Part shown: one piece after another, positions 1-5,109 of the stretch
Position numbering within the stretch: the stretch's first letter is position 1
How the letters are laid out: every line of letters begins with the position of its first letter
From: Niveispirillum sp.
Lineage (GTDB): Bacteria; Pseudomonadota; Alphaproteobacteria; Azospirillales; Azospirillaceae
Direction: 5' to 3'
Assembly: GCA_016463045.1 (NCBI GenBank)
Contig: JAEMSB010000349.1
Span: 1 to 5,325 of the forward strand
DNA: 5,325 nucleotides
Notes under the pieces: model-generated
Database searches by the model: none
Seen by the model: only the letters and a program-made list of their open reading frames with translations
What the model was told of the DNA's origin: nothing
Made by a program: the position numbers and the translations under genes

Positions 1-1265
1 GCGTCATCCTGGGCGTGGAAGCGCGCATGGCCAAGACGGATGCGGTACAGCTGGCCTGTATCCTGGGCTGCTTTGGCGTGCTGGCGCGCGCCTATCTGCG
101 GCCCGACCGGGCCCTGCCCCTGTCGACATCGCTGCTGTTCTGGGTGGCGCTGGGCATCGGGGTGCTGGTCAAGGGTGTGATCTTGATGGTGGTGGGTACC
201 GCCATCCTGGCGCTATGGCTGATCGACCGGGAGGTGTGGTGGCTGCGCCGGCTGCGTCCGGCCCTGGGCCTGCCGCTGTTCCTGGCCATCATCTTGCCTT
301 GGCTGATCGCCATAACCGTCGCCACCAAGGGGGCCTTTTTCGGCACCGCCGTGGGGCATGAGTTTTTGGGCAAGGCGGCCACGGGGCAGGAGAACCATGC
401 CGGCCCGCCGGGATATTTCCTGGCGACCTTCTGGCTCAGCTTCTGGCCCTGGGCGCCGGTGGTCTTTCTGTCGCTGCCCCTGATCTGGGCGCGGCGGCAT
501 GAGGCGTCGGTGCGTTTCTGCCTGGCCTGGATCATCCCGACCTGGGTGATCCATGAGGCGGTGGTGACCAAGCTGCCGCATTACACCCTGCCGGTGTTGC
601 CGGCCCTGGCCCTGCTGGCGGCGGCCATGGTGGTCAATAACCGTCGCCCGGTCTTGTCCCGTGGCTGGGTCTGGGGGGCCGCGGTAATGACGGTTATCGT
701 TTCCGTCGCCTTTGCCGGGGCCATCATCGGCTTTCCGGTGCAGTTGATGGGGCAGGTGCAGGCAGGATCGGTGCTGGCCGCCCTGGCCATTCTTGCCATC
801 GCCGGCCTGATAATCTGGCTTATCCGGTCGGGCCGTGGCGATGCGGCGGCCTATGCCGTGGTTGGTACCGTCTTTGCCTATGTCGGCATCTTTGCCATGG
901 CACTGCCCAACCTGACGCCCATGTGGCTCAGCCCGCAGGTGAAGCAGGTTTTCGACGAGAACAAGCCATGCCCCGGCAGCATCCTGGCCGCCGGCGGCTA
1001 TAATGAGCCGTCGATGGTCTTCCTTGTCGGCACCCAAACGCGGCTGGGTGGCGGGGAACGGGTGGCGGCCCACCTGCTGTCCGATCCGGCTTGCGCTATC
1101 GGTATGGTCACCACGGGGCGGGAGGAGGAGGCGTTCTACGCCGCCCTGCGCGCCGCCGGGCGTGAGCCGCTTCTGGTCAGCGAGCTTTCGGGCTTCAACT
1201 ATTCACGTGGTAAGAAGGCCACCCTGCATTTCTATACGCTGTCAGACCGGGTTATCACTCCATAA
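1..1265 (+). CDS. Family 39 (ArnT/PMT-like) inner-membrane glycosyltransferase, 5'-truncated by the window edge
   Basis: Residues are counted from the codon at position 15. The reading frame is open to the left edge (Val-Ile-Leu-Gly before it), so the true start and about 100 or more residues are missing, including the first membrane helix and the usual catalytic Asp region. GT39 proteins move a sugar from a polyprenyl-phosphate carrier onto lipid A, lipids or proteins on the periplasmic side of the inner membrane. Visible family signatures are the GVEARMAKTDA block that opens the fragment, LVKG at 51-54, NHAGPPGYFL near 127-136, and TKLPHYTLPVLPALALL near 185-201, which matches the ArnT-type K-x-P-H-Y-x-L-P segment. 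About eight to ten hydrophobic helices occur between residues 11 and 298, for example near 84-103, 218-240, 252-270 and 278-298. A soluble tail of roughly 115 residues follows and is probably periplasmic. The sugar and acceptor cannot be told from sequence. The family call is firm; an arnT assignment would be overreach. Confidence 0.9.
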   Translation, partial: VILGVEARMAKTDAVQLACILGCFGVLARAYLRPDRALPLSTSLLFWVALGIGVLVKGVILMVVGTAILALWLIDREVWWLRRLRPALGLPLFLAIILPWLIAITVATKGAFFGTAVGHEFLGKAATGQENHAGPPGYFLATFWLSFWPWAPVVFLSLPLIWARRHEASVRFCLAWIIPTWVIHEAVVTKLPHYTLPVLPALALLAAAMVVNNRRPVLSRGWVWGAAVMTVIVSVAFAGAIIGFPVQLMGQVQAGSVLAALAILAIAGLIIWLIRSGRGDAAAYAVVGTVFAYVGIFAMALPNLTPMWLSPQVKQVFDENKPCPGSILAAGGYNEPSMVFLVGTQTRLGGGERVAAHLLSDPACAIGMVTTGREEEAFYAALRAAGREPLLVSELSGFNYSRGKKATLHFYTLSDRVITP

Positions 1266-1333
1266 GCCGTCGCCACGGGGCTTTCCCGGTGGGTGCGCCT
1301 GCTGCTATCAAGGCGGCAACGCATTCTTGTGAT

Positions 1334-1338
1334 GGAGG
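1334..1338 (+). promoter_or_regulatory. Ribosome binding site that sets the RidA start
   Basis: A perfect GGAGG core lies five bases before the ATG at 1344. An in-frame ATG-less extension back to a start at 1293 is possible on paper, but it would add 17 residues that are not part of RidA-family proteins and it has no comparable binding site. The site therefore favours the start at 1344. Confidence 0.8.
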
Positions 1339-1343
1339 TTTTC

Positions 1344-1811
1344 ATGGCGGGTCGTATCGATGCGCGTCTGGCCGAACTGAATATCGAGCTGCCGAAGGCC
1401 GCCGTGCCGCTGGCCGCCTATGTGCCGGCCGTGCGCACCGGCAACCAGCTGTTCATCTCCGGCCAGGTGCCGATGTGGAATGGCGAGCTGCGCCATGTCG
1501 GCAAGCTGGGCGCCGGCTACAGCATTGAAGAAGGGCGCGAGGCGGCCCGCACCTGCGCGCTCAACATCATCGCCCAGGCCAAGCTGGCGCTGGATGGTGA
1601 TCTGGACCGGATCGTACGGGTGGTGAAGCTGGTTGGCTTTGTGAACTCCACGGGCGATTTCAATGATCAGCCGAAGGTGATCAACGGCGCGTCCGAACTT
1701 TTTGGCGAGGTGTTCGGGGATGCCGGCAAGCATGCCCGTTCCGCCGTGTCCGCCGCCTCTTTGCCGTTCGGTGTGGCGGTGGAGATCGAGGCGATTCTGG
1801 AAGTCGTGTAA
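1344..1811 (+). CDS. RidA family protein (YjgF_endoribonc-type subfamily)
   Basis: This 155-residue cytoplasmic protein has the full length of the RidA/YjgF/UK114 family branch that includes PF14588. RidA enzymes form trimers and hydrolyse reactive enamine/imine intermediates released by PLP enzymes, which protects other enzymes from damage. Several paralogous branches have other or unknown roles. Diagnostic segments are LPKAAVPLAAYVPAVRTG (16-33), FISGQVP (37-43), the helix EEGREAARTCALNII (62-76), VVKLVGFVNS (93-102), NGASELFGEVFG (114-125) and HARSAVSAASLPFGVAVEIEA (130-150). Arg132 in HARSAV lies where the catalytic arginine of active RidA proteins sits, which is consistent with deaminase activity. 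I cannot say that the substrate is 2-aminoacrylate. The start at 1344 is chosen because of the GGAGG five bases upstream. The gene begins 78 bases after the glycosyltransferase stop, with no strong terminator or promoter in between, so co-transcription is possible. I give no symbol because this is not the canonical E. coli ridA branch. Confidence 0.92.
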   Translation: MAGRIDARLAELNIELPKAAVPLAAYVPAVRTGNQLFISGQVPMWNGELRHVGKLGAGYSIEEGREAARTCALNIIAQAKLALDGDLDRIVRVVKLVGFVNSTGDFNDQPKVINGASELFGEVFGDAGKHARSAVSAASLPFGVAVEIEAILEVV

Positions 1812-1834
1812 GGCTTTCTGCTGTTCCGATCCCA

Positions 1835-1847
1835 CGCATCCAATGCG
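1835..1847. repeat. Small inverted repeat preceding the REP-like hairpin
   Basis: CGCAT and ATGCG form a perfect 5-bp stem around a CCA loop, 23 bases after the RidA stop and two bases before the larger hairpin. It has no T-tract. It may be a minor stem of a composite repeat element together with its neighbour, or chance. Confidence 0.35.
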
Positions 1848-1849
1848 GA

Positions 1850-1891
1850 CCGTAGGTCAGGTCGAAGCGTAAGCTTCGCCCTGACCTACGG
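1850..1891. repeat. REP-like 42-nt near-perfect hairpin between ridA-like and DUF482 genes
   Basis: The outer arms CCGTAGGTCAGG (1850-1861) and CCTGACCTACGG (1880-1891) are perfectly complementary over 12 bp. A single T/C mismatch (1862/1879) follows, then a 6-bp inner stem CGAAGC/GCTTCG, and finally a GTAA loop at 1869-1872 that would be a GNRA tetraloop in RNA. GTAG sits at the 5' foot of the palindrome, as in many RAYT-associated REP sequences. There is no T-run on either side, so a standard intrinsic terminator is unlikely, though the hairpin could stabilise the 3' end of the ridA-like transcript. The REP identity rests on structure and the GTAG foot. Multiple genomic copies would be needed to prove it, and only one copy is in the window. 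Confidence 0.6.
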
Positions 1892-1925
1892 CAGAAATGG
1901 GTAATGACGGGCGGTGTCGTGGCGC

Positions 1926-1954
1926 TTGGCCTTACCCCCAGCCGCCCTATATCC
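1926..1954 (+). promoter_or_regulatory. Weak candidate sigma-70-type promoter for the DUF482 gene
   Basis: TTGGCC (1926-1931) and TATATC (1949-1954) each match four of six consensus bases at a 17-base spacing. This would place transcription start near 1961, about 20 bases before the ATG at 1982. In GC-rich DNA such a match is weak evidence. The gap upstream contains a strong hairpin, which makes an independent promoter reasonable. Confidence 0.25.
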
Positions 1955-1981
1955 TGACCATTCAACAGCACGGCGACGCCC

Positions 1982-3157
1982 ATGCCCGACGGTCAGGAAC
2001 TGGACAATCTCAGCATCGATCTTGTCGATGACATCCGCAGCATCCTGGCATCGGACTGGGATGCCTGTCTGCGGGATACGCCGGGCGGTGCCGACAATCC
2101 CTTCCTACGCCATGCCTTTCTGGCGGCCATGGAAAGCAGCGGGTCGGTCGGCGGCGATACGGGCTGGGACCCCCGCCATGTTGCTGTGCGCGACGGTACG
2201 GGTCGCCTTCTGGGCATTGCCCCGCTTTATGTGAAGTACCATTCCTATGGCGAGTATGTGTTCGACCATGGCTGGGCCAATGCCCTGGACCAGGCGGGCG
2301 GCAACTATTATCCCAAGCTGCAATCGGCGGTGCCCTTTACGCCCGTGACTGGCCCGCGCCTGCTGGTCCGGGCCGATGCGCCGCCGGGGGTGCATGGGGC
2401 CATCATCGCCACGCTGTCGGGCTTGGCCCGGCGCAACGATTTGTCCGGGACCCATGTCACCTTTCCCAATGAGGCCGACCATGACCGTTTCGTCGGCGCA
2501 GGCTGGTTGTCGCGCATCGGCATGCAATATCACTGGGATAATCGCGGCTATCGCAGCTTTGATGACTTCCTGGGTACCTTCAGCAGCCGCAAGCGCAAGA
2601 TGGTGCGCAAGGAACGGCAGTGCGTGGCCGAAAGCGGGCTGCAACTGTTCACCCTGACCGGGGCGGATATCAGGGACGAGCATTGGGACGCGTTCGACCG
2701 GCTGTATCGGTCCACGTCCGACCGGAAATGGGGCTCACCCTATCTGACGCGAGAGTTCTTCTTCCAACTGGGTCAGGACATGGCCGACCGCGTCGTTCTG
2801 GTCATGGCGCGTGATGGCCAGCGCTGGGTCGGTGGGGCACTGAACATGCTGGGTGAGACCACCCTTTATGGCCGCAACTGGGGCGGGTCGGAGGCGTACC
2901 CGTTCCTGCATTTCGAGGCCTGCTATTACCGCGCCATCGATTTTGCCATCGAACATGGTTTGACGCGGGTGGAGGCCGGTGCGCAGGGAGAGCATAAGAT
3001 CCAGCGCGGCTATCTGCCCGTGAAGACCTTTTCCGCGCATTACATCGCCCATCGCGGCCTGCGCTATGCCGTCACCGATTTCCTGCTGAAGGAACGGGCG
3101 GCGGTAGAGGAGCATATGGCGGAGTTGATGCAGGAAAGCCCCTATCGGCAAACGTGA
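1982..3157 (+). CDS. DUF482 / FemAB-like (COG3146) GNAT-fold protein
   Basis: This 391-residue protein is full length for the DUF482 (PF04339, FemAB_like) family, which is thought to consist of tandem GNAT-type acyltransferase folds. The reaction and substrate have not been established to my knowledge. Family hallmarks appear in order: NPFLRHAFLAAMESSG (39-54), GWDPRH (61-66), the block YHSYGEYVFDHGWAN (86-100), YYPKLQSAVPFTPVTGPRLL (109-128), QYHWDNRGY (182-190), the basic stretch SRKRKMVRKER (202-212), YGRNWG (296-301), HFEACYYRAIDFAI (310-323) and EAGAQGEHKIQRGYLPV (331-347). No signal peptide or membrane helix is seen, so it is probably cytoplasmic. The ATG at 1982 is the only plausible start: an in-frame TGA lies at 1955 and the next Met is residue 50, past the start of conserved sequence. 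No convincing Shine-Dalgarno precedes it. The family call is sure; calling it a FemX-like peptidoglycan aminoacyltransferase would be speculation. Confidence 0.93.
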   Translation: MPDGQELDNLSIDLVDDIRSILASDWDACLRDTPGGADNPFLRHAFLAAMESSGSVGGDTGWDPRHVAVRDGTGRLLGIAPLYVKYHSYGEYVFDHGWANALDQAGGNYYPKLQSAVPFTPVTGPRLLVRADAPPGVHGAIIATLSGLARRNDLSGTHVTFPNEADHDRFVGAGWLSRIGMQYHWDNRGYRSFDDFLGTFSSRKRKMVRKERQCVAESGLQLFTLTGADIRDEHWDAFDRLYRSTSDRKWGSPYLTREFFFQLGQDMADRVVLVMARDGQRWVGGALNMLGETTLYGRNWGGSEAYPFLHFEACYYRAIDFAIEHGLTRVEAGAQGEHKIQRGYLPVKTFSAHYIAHRGLRYAVTDFLLKERAAVEEHMAELMQESPYRQT

Positions 3158-3163
3158 CGGATT

Positions 3164-3222
3164 TGCCGGGGGTGGCGCGGAAAATTCCGCCCTTATGGGG
3201 CTGCGCCCACCCGGCATCTTTT
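3164..3222 (+). terminator. Intrinsic terminator after the DUF482 gene
   Basis: The outer stem TGCCGGG (3164-3170) with CCCGGCA (3210-3216) starts six bases after the stop codon. It continues inward through an interrupted TGG/CCA and CGC/GCG stem. Nested inside is the hairpin GCGGAA-AA-TTCCGC (3177-3190). TCTTTT (3217-3222) follows the outer stem directly. The hairpin-plus-T-run layout fits Rho-independent termination, although the stem has bulges. It would separate the DUF482 transcript from the sigma-54 unit downstream. Confidence 0.6.
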
Positions 3223-3234
3223 GCCCCTTGCTCA

Positions 3235-3260
3235 AAAATCCCCAGATTTCCTTGGATTTT
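3235..3260. promoter_or_regulatory. AT-rich inverted repeat just upstream of the sigma-54 promoter
   Basis: AAAATCC (3235-3241) and GGATTTT (3254-3260) are exact 7-base inverted repeats with a 12-base spacer. Their centre is about 45 bases before the predicted transcription start, and they stand out as AT-rich in a GC-rich region. They could be a dimeric regulator site or a bent-DNA element. Enhancer-binding protein sites for sigma-54 promoters usually lie farther upstream, so the role is open. Confidence 0.35.
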
Positions 3261-3265
3261 GGTGG

Positions 3266-3282
3266 TTGGCACACCCTTTGCT
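3266..3282 (+). promoter_or_regulatory. Sigma-54 (RpoN) -24/-12 promoter for the TPR-methyltransferase gene
   Basis: TTGGCACACCCTTTGCT matches the RpoN consensus (YTGGCAC-N5-TTGCW) at every conserved position. The invariant GG (3268-3269) and GC (3280-3281) are separated by exactly 10 bases. The predicted transcription start is near 3293, giving a leader of about 53 bases before the ATG at 3346. The site is in a non-coding gap, on the correct strand and at a suitable distance from a gene. Expression would therefore need RpoN plus an enhancer-binding activator such as an NtrC- or FlbD/FleQ-type regulator. No activator gene is in the window. Confidence 0.8.
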
Positions 3283-3303
3283 GTTATGGCTGCGAACCGA
3301 TTT

Positions 3304-3317
3304 GGCCCGGATGGGCC
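3304..3317 (+). other. Small GC-rich hairpin in the predicted leader
   Basis: GGCCC (3304-3308) and GGGCC (3313-3317) form a 5-bp stem around a GGAT loop. The stem starts about 11 bases after the predicted sigma-54 transcription start and ends 15 bases before the ribosome binding site. It is short, leaves the binding site free, and could be an mRNA 5' stabiliser or chance. Confidence 0.3.
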
Positions 3318-3332
3318 GTGAAGCGCCAAGCC

Positions 3333-3338
3333 AAGGAG
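3333..3338 (+). promoter_or_regulatory. Ribosome binding site of the TPR-methyltransferase gene
   Basis: AAGGAG lies seven bases before the ATG at 3346. It fixes the start and suggests efficient translation once the gene is transcribed. Confidence 0.8.
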
Positions 3339-3345
3339 CAACCCC

Positions 3346-4968
3346 ATGTCCTTCGTCCAGGATTGCGTCAGCATCTCCCGTCAGCACCTGATGGCCGGTT
3401 ACCTGGCCGAAGCCGAAATGAGCTGCCGTACGGCGCTTCAGGCCGAACCGGCCCATTCGGAGGCCACACACCTGCTGGGCATCATCGCGCTGCGGTCCAA
3501 CCGCGCTGCCGAGGCCAACGAGCTGTTTTCCAAGGCCATCGCGCTGGACGGCGCCAAGGCCGAATTCCACAATAGCCGCGGCGTGCTGATGTATGGCTGC
3601 CGCCGGTTTGAAGAGGCGGAGGTTGAGTTCGCCCAGGCCGTTTGTCTGGATGAAAGCGACCCGCTGTCCTACAACAATCTGGGCAATGCGCTGCGCGCCC
3701 AGGGCAAGCTGGCCGAGGCCGAGCCCTGCTTCCGCAAGGCTGTCGAACTGCGCCCCTCCTATGCCGAGGCGCACAATAATCTGGGCAACACCCTGCGCGA
3801 GATGGGTTCTCTGGCCGAGGCGGAATTCTGCTTCCGTCACTCGCTGGCCCTGCGCCCGAAGAACCTGGACGCTGCCTATAACCTCGCAGCCCTGCTGCTC
3901 TATACCGACCGTCTGGACGAGGCTGGCCGCCTGTTCGCCAATGTCCTGGCGGGTGATCCCAGCCGGGCGGAGGCCGCCATCGGTCTGGCCCAGGTCTTCC
4001 AGGGGCAGGGCCGCATCGACGATGCCATTGCGCTCCTGACTGGCGCCCATAACCGCATGCCCGACAATGCCGCCGTGCTGTTCGCGCTGCAATTGCTGCG
4101 CTCCACCCAGGTCCCCGCGTGGCACATCCCGATGATCAACGATCATGAACGCAACGACGCCTATGAGGCGGCCCTGCTGAACAATGTGAAGCCGGGGGAT
4201 ACGGTGCTGGAGATCGGCACGGGTTCCGCCCTGGTCGCCATGATGGCGGCGCGTGCCGGTGCCGGCCATGTCTATACCTGCGAGATGCACAAGCCGCTGG
4301 TCGAGGTGGCCCGCGAGACGGTGGCGCTGAACGGTTATGACAAGCACATCACCGTGATTGGCAAGAAGTCCACCGATCTGGTTGTGGGCCAGGATATGCC
4401 GGAAAAGGCCGATGTCTTTGTGTCCGAACTGATCAATGTCGGCATGCTGGCGCCCGATATGCTGACCATTTTGCAGCATGCCCGCCAGAACCTGCTGAAG
4501 CCCGATGCCAAGATCATCCCGGCGGCGGCCACGGTCTATGCCTCGCTGATCCAGGCCGACGATATGCGCCGCATCAGCCCGGTGCGCACCGTATCCGGCT
4601 TCGACATGTCGAAGTTCGACCAGTTCCGCACACCGGGCTATTGCACCATCGATCTGGCCGCCGATGCCCATCGCATGCTGTCCGAACCGGAAAAGGCCTG
4701 GTTCTTCGATTTCTACAAGAACATGCCCGACAGCGACGCCAAGGTCCTGACCGTCACCGCCTCGGAGACGGGTGTGGCCCATGGCATCGCCTTCTGGTTC
4801 GACCTGCATATGGATGAGAAGGTCGATTACCATTCCAAATCGCCGACCCGCACCAACCACTGGAAGCAGGCCGTGTATTTCTTCAATCACGACCTGCCCG
4901 TCGTGAAGGGCCAGCCGGTGATGATCGGCACAGGCTATGACCGGACGCAGATCCACTTCTACATCTGA
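3346..4968 (+). CDS. TPR-repeat protein fused to a PRMT-like (protein arginine methyltransferase type) domain
   Basis: This 540-residue protein has no signal peptide or membrane helix and is probably cytoplasmic. Residues 2-239 are about seven tetratricopeptide repeats with a strict 34-residue period; the repeat-end prolines fall at 35, 137, 171, 205 and 239. TPRs normally bind a protein partner. Residues about 257-540 resemble class I SAM-dependent methyltransferases of the PRMT type. Supporting motifs are WHIPMINDHERNDAY (259-273), SAM-binding motif I VLEIGTGSALVAMMAARAGA (287-306), acidic Glu313 in YTCEMH, a double-E-loop counterpart starting with SELIN (360-364, Glu361), IPAAATVYA (391-399), and NHWKQAVYFF (504-513), which corresponds to the PRMT THW loop and leads into a beta-barrel-like end. 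The second double-E glutamate is absent at the usual +9 position (Pro370), with Asp371 next to it. The order TPR then PRMT resembles eukaryotic PRMT9. Automated pipelines might label it simply a TPR protein or an L11/PrmA-type methyltransferase, but the HWKQ loop argues for PRMT. The methylated substrate is unknown. It sits alone between terminators behind a sigma-54 promoter. Confidence 0.88.
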   Translation: MSFVQDCVSISRQHLMAGYLAEAEMSCRTALQAEPAHSEATHLLGIIALRSNRAAEANELFSKAIALDGAKAEFHNSRGVLMYGCRRFEEAEVEFAQAVCLDESDPLSYNNLGNALRAQGKLAEAEPCFRKAVELRPSYAEAHNNLGNTLREMGSLAEAEFCFRHSLALRPKNLDAAYNLAALLLYTDRLDEAGRLFANVLAGDPSRAEAAIGLAQVFQGQGRIDDAIALLTGAHNRMPDNAAVLFALQLLRSTQVPAWHIPMINDHERNDAYEAALLNNVKPGDTVLEIGTGSALVAMMAARAGAGHVYTCEMHKPLVEVARETVALNGYDKHITVIGKKSTDLVVGQDMPEKADVFVSELINVGMLAPDMLTILQHARQNLLKPDAKIIPAAATVYASLIQADDMRRISPVRTVSGFDMSKFDQFRTPGYCTIDLAADAHRMLSEPEKAWFFDFYKNMPDSDAKVLTVTASETGVAHGIAFWFDLHMDEKVDYHSKSPTRTNHWKQAVYFFNHDLPVVKGQPVMIGTGYDRTQIHFYI

Positions 4969-5051
4969 ACGGAAATGGATCGCGGATAAGCAAGGATGGT
5001 TAGGGCTTGATTTCTTGCCGGACCTCAACCCCTATCATCCTTGCCCAAAAC

Positions 5052-5089
5052 AAGGGGCGGTGCCAAAAGGGCGCCGCCCTTTGTCTTTT
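5052..5089. terminator. Strong intrinsic terminator, probably bidirectional
   Basis: The left arm (5052-5064, AAGGGGCGGTGCC) pairs with GGCGCCGCCCTT (5070-5081) as a 12-bp stem with one bulged G and one G-U pair around an AAAAG loop. The + strand side is followed by a T-rich tail, TTGTCTTTT-like, up to 5089. The opposite strand has a matching T-run, the complement of the A-run at 5047-5050, so it may also act in reverse. It lies about 84 bases after the TPR-methyltransferase stop and closes that unit. An alternative compact stem AAAGGGC/GCCCTTT (5066-5082) overlaps it. Confidence 0.8.
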
Positions 5090-5109
5090 CCGCCCTACGG
5101 GTGCTGTCG

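Noticed and set aside
213..1073. Antisense open frame of 286 codons within the glycosyltransferase gene
   Set aside because: The composition is dominated by Gly, Arg, Gln, His and Asp with no domain signature. The + strand frame carries clear GT39 motifs.
1273..1292. Hairpin CCACGGGG-CTTT-CCCGGTGG after the glycosyltransferase stop, as a terminator
   Set aside because: The stem is only 4 bp plus 3 bp around a G/G mismatch and no T-run follows. Termination here is not supported.
1293..1343. Longer N-terminus for the RidA-like protein
   Set aside because: The extension lies outside the family's conserved length, and the GGAGG at 1334-1338 is correctly placed for the start at 1344.
1899..1937. 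Inverted repeat GGGTAA/TTACCC with a 27-base spacer
   Set aside because: A six-base match at this distance is expected by chance, and nothing nearby supports a regulator site.
4198..4470. Calling the methyltransferase domain a ribosomal protein L11 methyltransferase (PrmA)
   Set aside because: Motif I is shared by many class I methyltransferases. The later HWKQ loop and the WHIPMINDHERNDAY entry segment fit PRMT-type proteins better than PrmA.
3232..5028. Antisense open frame of 598 codons covering the whole TPR-methyltransferase gene
   Set aside because: It mirrors the TPR-methyltransferase coding strand, is rich in Gly, Gln, His and Arg as expected for the complement of GC-rich codons, shows no recognisable domain, and crosses the sigma-54 promoter and leader. 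It is a shadow frame.
5007..5038. TTGATT and TATCAT as a promoter for the thioesterase gene
   Set aside because: The spacing is 20 bases, outside the normal range, and a strong terminator lies between this site and the gene.
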